Position numbers and translations under genes: made by a program. From Aestuariivita sp. (GTDB lineage: Bacteria > Pseudomonadota > Alphaproteobacteria > Rhodobacterales > Rhodobacteraceae): a DNA stretch of 52,087 nucleotides. Positions 43,869 through 50,998 of the stretch are shown one piece after another; positions within the stretch are counted from its first letter, which is position 1, and every line of letters starts with the position of its first letter. Under the pieces are notes generated by a model. The model had not been told where the DNA came from and did not search any database. It worked only from the letters and a program-made list of their open reading frames with translations. The stretch lies in assembly GCF_021404545.1 (NCBI RefSeq), contig NZ_JAAWWD010000047.1, positions 1-52,087 of the forward strand. Reading direction: 5' to 3'.

Positions 43869-44002
43869 CCAAAGATAAACAACAACTAGACCGCTTCAAA
43901 GAAGCCGCCCGCGAACTAGAGGCGGACGACGACGAAGAACGGTTTATCGAGAAGCTAGGCAAGCTGGTGAAGCAAAAGCCGGATGAGAAGAAGGACAACT
44001 AA
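43865..44002 (+). CDS. Charged 45-aa protein, third gene of cargo operon
   Basis: Very short, acidic and basic: MTKDKQQLDRFKEAARELEA, then DDDEERFIEKL and a Lys-rich end. Probably a helix pair. It starts in an ATGA overlap with the HEPN-like gene, which argues that it is translated. Small size and charge would suit an antitoxin or accessory subunit, but I do not recognise a family with a known role. Confidence 0.6.
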   Translation: MTKDKQQLDRFKEAARELEADDDEERFIEKLGKLVKQKPDEKKDN

Positions 44003-44277
44003 CCCCAAGTAGCGGGCTTGTTAGCCACTTCTTCGATGCGGCGCTCTAGCTTTGCGATGCGCTCCGCCGCTTCATCTGGCGTCTGTGCGCTTGTCTTGGT
44101 TTGGAACTCAGCAATACGAGTATCTTTGATGCTCAGCAACTCTTTCACCGCATCTAAACGTTGCCTGTAAAGAATCCATACAACACCCCATATAATAATC
44201 CCGAGAACGATGACCGTAACGGGCGCGGCGCTAATCACGCCCCACTCCTTTTGAATGTATGCAATGGCTGATTCCAT
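43999..44277 (-). CDS. Small single-span membrane protein with coiled coil, transposon cargo
   Basis: 92 aa. One hydrophobic segment at about residues 18-37 (APVTVIVLGIIIWGVVWILY), followed by a charged helix (RLDAVKELLSIKDTRIAEFQ) and a second coiled-coil stretch AAERIAKLERRIEEVAN. Convergent with the three-gene cargo operon (4-nt overlap). A promoter overlapping the right terminal repeat could drive it. Function unknown. Confidence 0.6.
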   Translation of the reverse strand: MESAIAYIQKEWGVISAAPVTVIVLGIIIWGVVWILYRQRLDAVKELLSIKDTRIAEFQTKTSAQTPDEAAERIAKLERRIEEVANKPATWG

Positions 44278-44282
44278 CAGTC

Positions 44283-44312
44283 ATGGTAAGATCGCCCCTT
44301 CGGGTTTGTCAA
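44283..44312 (-). promoter_or_regulatory. Inward promoter from the right terminal repeat
   Basis: On the minus strand TTGACA (44307-44312) is followed after 18 nt by TACCAT (44283-44288), just before the 92-aa gene. It mirrors the transposase promoter at the left end. Confidence 0.5.
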
Positions 44313-44326
44313 ATATACAATCGCCC
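44302..44326 (-). repeat. Right terminal inverted repeat
   Basis: 25 bp, reverse complement of the left end with a single C/T difference. It is immediately followed by AAAAAA, also found directly left of the element. Confidence 0.9.
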
Positions 44327-44366
44327 AAAAAAGGGCCTCGCCCCGGTATGTGTCAGGGGCGCGGCC
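44327..44366 (-). terminator. csbD intrinsic terminator carrying the transposon insertion
   Basis: Hairpin with GGCC-t-CGCCCC (44334-44344) and GGGGCG-c-GGCC (44356-44366) around an 11-nt loop; read on the minus strand it ends in T6 (44327-44332), 21 nt after the csbD stop. The T-tract is exactly the sequence duplicated or split by the transposon. Confidence 0.75.
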
Positions 44367-44386
44367 TGGTCTGCGTGTCCGGTCGG

Positions 44387-44584
44387 TCAGATCTTGGCAA
44401 GAATGTCGTCCACGGTTGCGCGGATCTGTTCTTTGGTCTTGCCGGTCTTCTGCTGAAGTTTGCCTTCAAGCTGCTCGCGATCGCCTTTGGCTTCTTCGAT
44501 TTCATCGTCGCTCAGCTCACCATAGGTTTCGCGCAGCTTACCTTTGATCTCTGTCCATTTGCCTTCGATTTGGTCGCGGTTCAT
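44387..44584 (-). CDS. CsbD-family stress protein
   Basis: Small soluble general-stress protein, 65 aa: MNRDQIEGKWTEIKGKLRET, then LSDDEIEEAKGDREQLEGKL, the full CsbD pattern. Function unknown in the family. Transcribed from an EcfG-type promoter 112 nt upstream, which fits the family's stress induction. Its terminator is intact despite the transposon next to it. Confidence 0.9.
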   Translation of the reverse strand: MNRDQIEGKWTEIKGKLRETYGELSDDEIEEAKGDREQLEGKLQQKTGKTKEQIRATVDDILAKI

Positions 44585-44695
44585 ATCGTCGCTCCTTTTG
44601 ATGGAATTTGGGGGAAGGGTCGTTCTTGTCGTCCGGCGTATGGACCGCGCGTTGCGGCGCGGTTGTTACACGTGTTTCCTGTCTTCTGAGATAGA

Positions 44696-44720
44696 AACGC
44701 GCGGCAGCGCGAATTGTTCC
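44696..44720 (-). promoter_or_regulatory. EcfG-type promoter of csbD
   Basis: Minus strand GGAAC (44720-44716), 16 nt, CGTT (44699-44696). Exact match to the alphaproteobacterial general-stress consensus. Confidence 0.75.
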
Positions 44721-44762
44721 ACCCGATCTTGCAGCTTTAGACCAGCGATCGGCGCGCCCAGA

Positions 44763-45119
44763 TTACGCGCAAGGCGCGCGGCGCCGAGCGCCATGACGGG
44801 GGCCATCGGTCAGCTTTTCCAGCGGGTACTCGACCGGGTCGGGCCCGATGCTCACCAACAGCTCGGCCGAGGCAATGGCACCATCCACATGATCGGAGAC
44901 CGGCACGCCGAAAGCCCCCAAATGGGTGGACGCGTCGGGCGCAACGCAGCCTTTGGCCATGAAGGCAGCGCCTTGTTCATGGCGGCACAGAACGACATCT
45001 ATGCAAGACGCGGTGAGCGCATCCATCAGCGCGTTGGTTCCTTCGCCCTGCAAGGCGAAGACCGTCCCGATCCCGCCTTTAGGCAGCGGATGACCAGCGC
45101 GGCCCTGTTTCCCACAGGT
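44763..45119 (-). pseudogene. Remnant of a thiamine-diphosphate enzyme (acetolactate-synthase-like N-terminus)
   Basis: The peptide QGEGTNALMDALTASCIDVV, then LCRHEQGAAFMAKG, matches the N-terminal PYR domain of acetolactate-synthase-like enzymes, including the active-site Glu in CRHEQGAA. The upstream part (GNRAALVIRCLKAG) is in another frame, joined through a one-base loss near 45076-45085. Downstream the sequence jumps to a short ELLVSIGPDPVEYPL and ends, so most of the roughly 550-aa enzyme is gone. Lies between gdhA and csbD. Confidence 0.6.
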
Positions 45120-46457
45120 TCAGATTGCCCCCATGGCCGTGACCGCATCGGCCACTTTGCGGAACCCTGCGATATTGGCGCCGCGCACATAGTCGATCCG
45201 ATTTCCCTCCCGCCCATTATCGGCCACGCGGGCATGAATCGCGCGCATGATATCCTTTAGTTTTCTGTCCACATCTTCGGCGGGCGCGAATTGGCGGTGG
45301 CTGTTTTGGCTCATCTCAAGGCCCGAGACAGCGACGCCGCCTGCATTGGCGGCCTTGCCTGGCGCGTGCAGGATTGCCGCCGCCATGATCTTGTCCTGCG
45401 CATCTGCGGTCAGGGGCATATTGGCGCCCTCGGCCACGATCCGCGCGCCACCATCGACCAGCTCTTGCACCATCGCGGCACTCAACTCGTTCTGCGTGGC
45501 GCAGGGGAGGGCGATGTCGGGCTCCAACGACCAGGGCGTCTTGCCCTCCACAAAGCGAAGGGCTTTGGACGGTGGATCTGCGATATCGCCTCCGGCCGCT
45601 TTTTGGGACCGCACCCAGGCGATTGTGTCCTGGTCGAGACCGTCCCGGGCCCAAAGCGTTCCGCTGGTATCGGACAGGCTGATCACCTTGGCGCCGCGCG
45701 CCAGCGCCTTTTCCGCAGCGTGAGTAGCCACGTTGCCTTTCCCGGAAATCGCGACGCGTTTGCCGGTGAGATCGTCGTTCAGATCGCCAAGCATCGCTTC
45801 GACAAAATAGACCAGCCCATAGCCCGTGGCCTGGGTCCGGATGGCCGAGCCGCCAAATGACGGGCCTTTTCCGGTCAGCGCGCCGGTGAACTCGAGCGCA
45901 TGTGCCTTATAGGCGGCAAACAGCCAGCCGATCTCGCGCGTGCCGACGTTGATATCGCCTGCGGGAATGTCACGATCCGGGCCGATATGCGGGGCCAGCT
46001 GACGCATGAATGCCTGGCAGAACCGCATGATCTCTGCGTCCGAGCGACCCTTTGGATCGAAATCGGACCCGCCCTTGCCGCCGCCGAGGGGCAGTCCCGT
46101 CAGGGCGTTCTTGAAAACCTGTTCAAACCCCAGGAATTTCAGCATAGAGGGCGACACCGTCGGATGAAATCGCAACCCCCCTTTGTAGGGGCCGATGGCA
46201 TTGGAGAACTGCACGCGCCACCCGCGATTCACCTGGACCTGGCCCGCGTCATCTTGCCAGACGACGCGAAAGCCAATGATCCGGTCCGGGACGGTCAGAC
46301 GCTCCAGCACCTTGGCGGCGGTGTAGTCGCCATGGGCTTTTTCGATTGTGATCGTATCGCGCACGACATGACGGACGGCCTGGTGAAACTCGGTCTCGCC
46401 GGGGGCCGTCTTTTCCAACCGGTCCATGAAGTCTTTCAGCAGTGCATCGCGCGACAT
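45120..46457 (-). CDS. gdhA: Glutamate dehydrogenase, NADP-dependent type
   Basis: Hexameric glutamate dehydrogenase linking 2-oxoglutarate, ammonia and glutamate, 445 aa. The substrate-binding and catalytic region is GPYKGGLRFHP, then LPLGGGKGGSDFDPKGRSD with the catalytic Lys. The nucleotide-binding fold is AISGKGNVATHAAEKALARG; the PLGGGKGG-SDFDPKG form is typical of the bacterial NADP enzymes. The start is the ATG at 46457 (MSRDALLKDF). 97 nt downstream of the DUF1328 gene and possibly co-transcribed with it from the EcfG promoter. Confidence 0.92.
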   Translation of the reverse strand: MSRDALLKDFMDRLEKTAPGETEFHQAVRHVVRDTITIEKAHGDYTAAKVLERLTVPDRIIGFRVVWQDDAGQVQVNRGWRVQFSNAIGPYKGGLRFHPTVSPSMLKFLGFEQVFKNALTGLPLGGGKGGSDFDPKGRSDAEIMRFCQAFMRQLAPHIGPDRDIPAGDINVGTREIGWLFAAYKAHALEFTGALTGKGPSFGGSAIRTQATGYGLVYFVEAMLGDLNDDLTGKRVAISGKGNVATHAAEKALARGAKVISLSDTSGTLWARDGLDQDTIAWVRSQKAAGGDIADPPSKALRFVEGKTPWSLEPDIALPCATQNELSAAMVQELVDGGARIVAEGANMPLTADAQDKIMAAAILHAPGKAANAGGVAVSGLEMSQNSHRQFAPAEDVDRKLKDIMRAIHARVADNGREGNRIDYVRGANIAGFRKVADAVTAMGAI

Positions 46458-46554
46458 CTTCGTCCCTTTTGTCGGTCGGCGCCCCGGGCCACGGGGCGAC
46501 GGTAGACCCTGCAAGAGGGCCGACCGTCCTTGTGTGACAGATTAGGGTGTCTGG

Positions 46555-46725
46555 TTAGGGCGTCTTGCCGCGCAAGGCGCGCGCCACCATCGCGACGACA
46601 AACAGCACGAGAAAGATGAAGAACAGGATTTGCGCGATCCCGGCAGAGGCACTTGCGATCCCGCCAAAACCAAACACAGCCGCGACCAACGCGACGATCA
46701 AGAATGTGATAGCCCAGCCAAGCAT
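46555..46725 (-). CDS. DUF1328 (YtjA-like) small membrane protein
   Basis: 56-aa protein with two membrane segments: [20 protein letters not shown] and [20 protein letters not shown]. The spacing [11 protein letters not shown] between them is the DUF1328 hallmark. Family function unknown; often stress-induced. GGAG-like sequence before the ATG; EcfG-type promoter 31 nt upstream. Confidence 0.85.
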   Translation of the reverse strand: MLGWAITFLIVALVAAVFGFGGIASASAGIAQILFFIFLVLFVVAMVARALRGKTP

Positions 46726-46756
46726 GGGGTTTCTCCTTTGTTGGTTACAATATGTT

Positions 46757-46782
46757 AACGGCTGATGGGCAGGTTCGGTTCC
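46757..46782 (-). promoter_or_regulatory. EcfG-type promoter of the DUF1328 gene
   Basis: Minus strand GGAAC (46782-46778), 17 nt, CGTT (46760-46757). Confidence 0.7.
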
Positions 46783-47121
46783 ATGCCGATCCGCGAAAAA
46801 GGATCAAAACCGGGCAATTGTGCACAGAGCGACGCGGCATGCCGTCGGCTGGTCCATCGAACCGAGGGGCTTGCGACATCGCGGGGGCGCCATATCGCCG
46901 CTCTCATCGGGATATACATGTCGCGGGGGAGAGAGGTGGCACGGGCGCAGGCGGCGGACGTCGTGTCGGCAGCCTTGCCCAAGCGCGGTGCGTCGATCTG
47001 AAACCGCGCGACCGGGGCAAAGACGGAACGGCAGGCCGTCGAGACGGTGGCAGAAATGATCTGTTGCTTGGCTCGGGGTGCGGCGGGGACCCGGAGATCA
47101 TGAGGCCGAGGACAGCGGGAA
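46783..47121. other. Intergenic region, no gene seen
   Basis: About 340 bases between the DUF1328 promoter and the small membrane protein gene. Both strands carry open frames, but their composition is arginine-rich as in shadow frames of GC-rich DNA. I see no feature I can support. Confidence 0.35.
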
Positions 47122-47301
47122 TCAGCGGTCGGCCTGACTGGTGGAGACAGTCGGCACCGGCGGACCGTCGGACGGCTCGGTGGTCCAGATCGCAACCGCC
47201 AGCGCACCGGCGAATGTCAGCGAAATGGCAAGCGCCATTGCCCAAAGCGGGGGGCCGTGGCGGCGTGCTTGCTTGTCGAGGTTGGTGTCGGGTGCGGACA
47301 T
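47122..47301 (-). CDS. Small single-span membrane protein
   Basis: 59 aa with a basic N-terminus (MSAPDTNLDKQARRHGPP), one span LWAMALAISLTFAGALAVAI and a polar tail. Not assigned to a family. The start at 47301 has AAGGAG at good spacing; the ATG two codons upstream is too close to it. Just downstream of the FNT gene but with its own EcfG-type promoter. Confidence 0.65.
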   Translation of the reverse strand: MSAPDTNLDKQARRHGPPLWAMALAISLTFAGALAVAIWTTEPSDGPPVPTVSTSQADR

Positions 47302-47326
47302 GTCCATCTCCTTTTTCCATAGACAC

Positions 47327-47352
47327 AACGCGCGACCGACCGGAATGGTTCC
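47327..47352 (-). promoter_or_regulatory. EcfG-type promoter of the 59-aa membrane protein gene
   Basis: Minus strand GGAAC (47352-47348), 17 nt, CGTT (47330-47327), 25 nt before the start. Confidence 0.7.
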
Positions 47353-47369
47353 ACGGGCGGGCCTGCCGG

Positions 47370-48185
47370 TCAGGGATGGGTGTCCGCCTCGGTCTCTTCG
47401 ACTTCGGCCTTGACCTGCCCCCAGGCCAACAGGGTGAATACCGCAGTGCCCCCGACGACATTCCCGGCCAAAACGGGAAGAAAGAAATCCAAGGCCGCCG
47501 AACCAAGCCCGAGATCTCCCTGGAGCAGCAGGAACCACATCTCGACCGACCCGGCAATGATATGCGTGAAGTCCCCTGCCGCGATCAGCCATGTGAACAA
47601 CACAATCAAAAGCACCTCATTGCCGTTTTGGCCCGGCATCATCCAAACGATCGATGCAACGAGAATACCAGCCGGGATGGCGCGCAAAAACGCCTCGGAC
47701 GGTGGGAAACCGGTCGCGTGGGCAGACAGATCGGCGATCACTCCAATCAGGTCAGGTTCAAAGGCACCACTGAAGGCCATGAATGCCGCCGCGACGGCAG
47801 CGCCGAAGATGTTGGCGGTCAGCACGATCCCCCAGAGCCGCATCACAGAAAGAAAGCACCGCGTCGAGCGCTCTGCCACCAGCGGCAGGACGGTCGTGAT
47901 CGTATTTTCCGTAAAAAGCTGCATACGGCCGAGGATGACCAGCAAAAACCCAAAGCTGTAGCCCAGGTTTTCAACAAGATAGCGCCATGGCGCGTCGGGT
48001 AAATAGGTGCGCAAGATGGCTTCGCCAAGGACCGAAAAGGAGATCAGGATGCCAGCCGCGACCCCCGACCAGATGAGGGAGTTGGCTGGGCGCTCCAACT
48101 CCTCCTCACCATCGCGGCGAATGACCTCATAGATCAGTTTCGAGTTCAGCCGCGTGGCTTCGTGCACCGCTTGTCGTTCGTTCAT
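47370..48185 (-). CDS. Formate/nitrite transporter (FNT) family protein, YfdC-like
   Basis: Inner-membrane channel protein, 271 aa, six spans. Blocks include SLIWSGVAAGILISFSVLGE, YSFGFLLVILGRMQLFTENT and VWMMPGQNGNEVLLIVLFTW. The cytoplasmic N-terminus is charged (MNERQAVHEATRL). Closest to the YfdC-type FNT branch, whose substrate is uncertain, not to FocA or NirC. The start at 48185 has a weak AAAGGGA upstream; EcfG-type promoter 24 nt before it. Confidence 0.85.
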   Translation of the reverse strand: MNERQAVHEATRLNSKLIYEVIRRDGEEELERPANSLIWSGVAAGILISFSVLGEAILRTYLPDAPWRYLVENLGYSFGFLLVILGRMQLFTENTITTVLPLVAERSTRCFLSVMRLWGIVLTANIFGAAVAAAFMAFSGAFEPDLIGVIADLSAHATGFPPSEAFLRAIPAGILVASIVWMMPGQNGNEVLLIVLFTWLIAAGDFTHIIAGSVEMWFLLLQGDLGLGSAALDFFLPVLAGNVVGGTAVFTLLAWGQVKAEVEETEADTHP

Positions 48186-48209
48186 GACATCCCTTTCCCG
48201 GTATCCATA

Positions 48210-48234
48210 AACGCTCCTCCGACAGAATTGTTCC
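48210..48234 (-). promoter_or_regulatory. EcfG-type promoter of the FNT gene
   Basis: Minus strand GGAAC (48234-48230), 16 nt, CGTT (48213-48210). Confidence 0.75.
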
Positions 48235-48277
48235 CAAAGGTCAGGGCCGCCCGGCCCGAAAGCTGCGAAAAAAGGTC

Positions 48278-48302
48278 GGAACCAATTCTCGCGTCGTCGG
48301 TT
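48278..48302 (+). promoter_or_regulatory. EcfG-like site facing entericidin and dps
   Basis: GGAAC (48278-48282), 16 nt, GGTT (48299-48302): one mismatch to the consensus, 43 nt from the divergent FNT promoter. The next plus-strand gene starts 262 bp away, so it could drive a long-leader entericidin-dps transcript or a small RNA. 48303-48563 holds no gene I can support. Confidence 0.4.
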
Positions 48303-48563
48303 GTTCCGGGTATGAGGGATTATTGTCAAATCCGGCTCGCGGAACGCGCAGATCGTTACCGACACGGTGCGCCGACCGCGCCCGGGGCGGCCATTTTCCC
48401 GCGCCGCTCGGCCGTTCGATGTCATCGCGCACCGATGCGATCGATCCACCGTGCAGAATCGGCACGTTTGACTGATCGACAGCGGGGCCGCGATGACCCT
48501 TCGGAGAAATGGCTCTGTTAACGGCAGTGCTGATCCAAACTTCTTATCATCAGGAGCCCATCC

Positions 48564-48701
48564 ATGATCTTTCGTATCGCACTTCTCATGTCCGTCCTCG
48601 GCCTTGCCGCCTGTGAAACCGTCGAGGGTTTCGGCCAAGACGTCCAAAGCGGCGGCCAGGCCATCTCGGACGCCGCGAACGAGATCCAAGACGATCTCTG
48701 A
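48564..48701 (+). CDS. Entericidin-like small lipoprotein
   Basis: 45-aa lipoprotein with a signal peptide ending in the lipobox LGLAAC (Cys17 lipidated) and a polar mature part ETVEGFGQDVQSGGQAISDA, the entericidin EcnA/EcnB pattern. Entericidins are envelope peptides induced by osmotic or stationary-phase stress. Ribosome-binding site CAGGAG, 7 nt before the ATG. Confidence 0.82.
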   Translation: MIFRIALLMSVLGLAACETVEGFGQDVQSGGQAISDAANEIQDDL

Positions 48702-48779
48702 GGCGCCCACATCCTAGACAAGCGGGAGCGCGGTCACGGCGTCCTGCAGTCAGACATACTCAAAACAAGGAGACCCCCA

Positions 48780-49277
48780 ATGAGTGAGGCACTTAACGTT
48801 GTCCCCAAAGTCGAACCCATCGCGACCGGTGTGCGCGATCCCGAAGCCATCGCCGATGGCCTTGCCGATGTGCTGGCAGACACTTATCGGCTGATCTTCA
48901 AGACCCACGCGTATCACTGGAACGTCACGGGTCCGACTTTCTATTCCGTCCACAAACTGACCGAAGAGCAATACGAGAACATGTTCACCGCCGCTGATGA
49001 ACTGGCGGAACGGATCCGCGCACTGGGCCAACTGGCGCCAACGCGCATGGACGACATCATGGCCAGGTCACGGATCGAGGATCTGGAGGTGACCCCCTCC
49101 GCCGGTGAGATGATCGAAGACCTGGCCTCCGATCATCAGAATCTGGCCCATCTCCTCCATGCGTTGGTCGAACTGGTCGAGGCGCGCAAGGACCCGGTAA
49201 CCGAAGATCTCGCGACGGAACGGTCTGCCTTCCACGAGGAAGCTGCATGGATGTTGCGGGCCATCGCCGCCTGCTGA
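48780..49277 (+). CDS. dps: Dps-family ferritin-like DNA-protection protein
   Basis: Dodecameric ferritin-like protein storing iron and shielding DNA from oxidants, 165 aa. The ferroxidase-site block is FKTHAYHWNVTGPTFYSVHK with following acidic residues in EQYENMFTAADELAERIRAL. Strong ribosome-binding site AAGGAGA. 78 nt after the entericidin gene on the same strand. A long hairpin lies 63 nt past the stop. Confidence 0.9.
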   Translation: MSEALNVVPKVEPIATGVRDPEAIADGLADVLADTYRLIFKTHAYHWNVTGPTFYSVHKLTEEQYENMFTAADELAERIRALGQLAPTRMDDIMARSRIEDLEVTPSAGEMIEDLASDHQNLAHLLHALVELVEARKDPVTEDLATERSAFHEEAAWMLRAIAAC

Positions 49278-49340
49278 GAGCGACCGATGTAACGAAAAAC
49301 CCCGGTCGACCGGATAGCGCGTTGCGGGACTTCGGGATTT

Positions 49341-49374
49341 GCAGGGCTCCTCCGATGGTTCGGTGGAGCCCTGC
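49341..49374. terminator. Long near-perfect hairpin after dps
   Basis: GCAGGGCTCC (49341-49350) pairs with GGAGCCCTGC (49365-49374), and inside it CCGA pairs with TCGG, giving a 14-bp stem with one T-T mismatch and a 4-nt loop. No T-run follows, so it may end transcription with Rho or stabilise the dps mRNA. Confidence 0.45.
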
Positions 49375-50010
49375 CTGCCGACGCCCAATGATCCAAGGTC
49401 AGATATCAGGCCGGGATACGGTGTCTGTTCCGCAGGGCGGGGCCTGGATCGGGCGGCTGCCCGGATCATCGGCAATCTCGGTCTGCTTGTCCCGGGAAAA
49501 CCAATTGCGACCCTCTTGTCAGCGGACCGGGTCGGAGGCACCGTTGCTTCCCAGATCGTATCATCTGCCCGGGACGATGGCTGGCAACAGCCGGGTCCAA
49601 CTGGACAAAGGGGGATTGGCGAAAGCGCACTCCTTCCCGAGTTTCGGAAAGGGTTGATCGAAACGGCGGACCCTCACAATCCCGCTTGAAACCGCCAGAG
49701 CGGATTCGGTAGGTGCCGCGGATTTGTCCGTGGACACCAGGTTCGCGCATAGCGGTTGCGCCACGGCGGTCTTCATCGAACGAACGATCAGACGAACCTC
49801 AAGAGCCTTTCGGGCGACGTGGTCTTGCAAAAGTACCCCATCGCGATCTGATCCGTTCGATATCCGCCGAAGGTTCGGTCTGGCCCAGCCTCTTCGCGCC
49901 CCGCAACATTATGTGCGGCACGGCGCCATCGCGGCGGCGGCCGGTCCCGCCCTGGCGCGTTTCTGGCCCGGCATCGCTTTTTCCTGGCGTGTCTGGCGCC
50001 CTGGTCCGGC
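49375..50010. other. Intergenic region, no gene seen
   Basis: About 640 bases between the dps hairpin and the terminator of the PRC-barrel gene. Open frames occur on both strands, but none has a recognisable domain or convincing start. Confidence 0.35.
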
Positions 50011-50041
50011 AAAAAAAAAGGAGCCCGGCTGTGCGGGCTCC
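50011..50041 (-). terminator. Intrinsic terminator of the PRC-barrel gene
   Basis: Perfect stem GGAGCCCG (50020-50027) and CGGGCTCC (50034-50041) with loop GCTGTG; on the minus strand it runs into T9 (50011-50019). It is 42 nt after the stop at 50084. Confidence 0.9.
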
Positions 50042-50083
50042 TTCGGGGGATATCTTAACCTACGGGGCGTCGATCAAGCGATC

Positions 50084-50902
50084 CTAGCTGTTCCAGGTTG
50101 GAAGCGCCTCAAGCTCTTCTTTCGTCATCGGCACGGACACCCGCAGCGTGTCGTCTTCGCTGCGCGTGATATCGAGCTTGTCGAGCGACAGCTCAACCGG
50201 CTTTTCGCCCAGTCCCAGAAAGCCGCCCACATCCACGATCGCAGCGTCAATGGTGCCGTCTTCGGACAGGTTCAGCTGGCTCACCTCACCGATCCATTCG
50301 CCCTCGGCATCGTAGACACGCGTGCCGGTCAGATCCTCGGCCGTCAGCTGACTCAAATCAGCATCCGGCAGACGTTTTGCGTGCATGTCGCGGTCGGCGG
50401 CGGCGCCCTGCGCATAGGTCGAGCCAGACGAGCTGTCGGAGCGCGCGGCCATATCAAACCCTTCATATGCAGGCGCATCTTTCAGATCAGCCATCGAGGC
50501 CGGGATCACAAGAAAGACATCACCGGCCTCTTCGGTTTCGCTGTTGGAAACGAACCGGATCTGACCCATGTTCATGGCGACCTGCCGCTCGCCGATGCCC
50601 AGGAAGCCACCAATATCGACCAGAACGGCGCTGATCTCACCGTCGCGCGTGATTATCAGGTCGTTGATCTCACCCACGTTGTCCCAATTGGCCTGCATGC
50701 CAGCCACTTCGTCGATGTCCCAGGTGGTTTCTTCGACGGGCTCGGCGGCATAGACGTTCATGCCGATAAAGTCGGACGCGTGCAGATCCGTCTCGGCGCC
50801 CATACGCGGGAACAACGGTTGATCCATGCTGGACTGTGCCTGGGCCATACCCGCCAGGGCCATGGTTGCGGTCAAGGCGGTTGTCATCATAAGCGGTTTC
50901 AT
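50084..50902 (-). CDS. Exported protein with two PRC-barrel domains
   Basis: 272 aa, signal peptide MKPLMMTTALTATMALAGMA with cleavage near AQAQ. Two PRC-barrel units: about 60-115 (VGEINDLIITRDGEISAVLV, VDIGGFLGIGER) and about 190-250 (IGEVSQLNLSEDGTIDAAIV, VDVGGFLGLGEK), clearly an internal duplication. The linker is Ser/Ala-rich. PRC-barrel proteins of this type are frequent in alphaproteobacteria and often stress-induced; exact role unknown. GGAGG 5 nt before the ATG; EcfG-type promoter 49 nt upstream; strong terminator downstream. Confidence 0.87.
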   Translation of the reverse strand: MKPLMMTTALTATMALAGMAQAQSSMDQPLFPRMGAETDLHASDFIGMNVYAAEPVEETTWDIDEVAGMQANWDNVGEINDLIITRDGEISAVLVDIGGFLGIGERQVAMNMGQIRFVSNSETEEAGDVFLVIPASMADLKDAPAYEGFDMAARSDSSSGSTYAQGAAADRDMHAKRLPDADLSQLTAEDLTGTRVYDAEGEWIGEVSQLNLSEDGTIDAAIVDVGGFLGLGEKPVELSLDKLDITRSEDDTLRVSVPMTKEELEALPTWNS

Positions 50903-50951
50903 TGCTACCTCCAGGTTTTGTGAAACGAAAGGCATCTGCCTTCTGCCTGTC

Positions 50952-50976
50952 AACGTGCGAGGATCGTGTTTGTTCC
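50952..50976 (-). promoter_or_regulatory. EcfG-type promoter of the PRC-barrel gene
   Basis: Minus strand GGAAC (50976-50972), 16 nt, CGTT (50955-50952). Confidence 0.72.
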
Positions 50977-50998
50977 AATAAACTTTTGATTTTAAATG

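Larger units (their letters stand above)
41309..44326. mobile_element. IS1595-type transposon with cargo genes
   Basis: A 3018-bp element bounded by 25-bp inverted repeats (one mismatch). It carries an IS1595-family transposase at the left and about 1.9 kb of passenger genes: an 85-aa minus-strand protein, a three-gene plus-strand operon (247, 177 and 45 aa, each overlapping by 4 nt) and a 92-aa membrane protein on the minus strand. The cargo is visibly lower in GC than the surroundings. The element is flanked by A6 on both sides. IS1595-family elements with passenger genes are known. Confidence 0.88.

Noticed and set aside
41301-44334. Exact 8-bp target-site duplication at the transposon
   Set aside because: The flanks are CCAAAAAA and AAAAAAGG; only A6 is shared when the full 25-bp ends are kept, so an exact 8-bp duplication is not supported.
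44666-44794. 42-codon minus-strand frame upstream of csbD
   Set aside because: The amino-acid pattern looks fairly natural, but it contains the csbD EcfG-type promoter and matches no family; more likely a remnant next to the decayed TPP-enzyme gene.
48303-48563. Small plus-strand frame after the EcfG-like site
   Set aside because: Arginine-rich with no homology pattern; more likely leader or non-coding.
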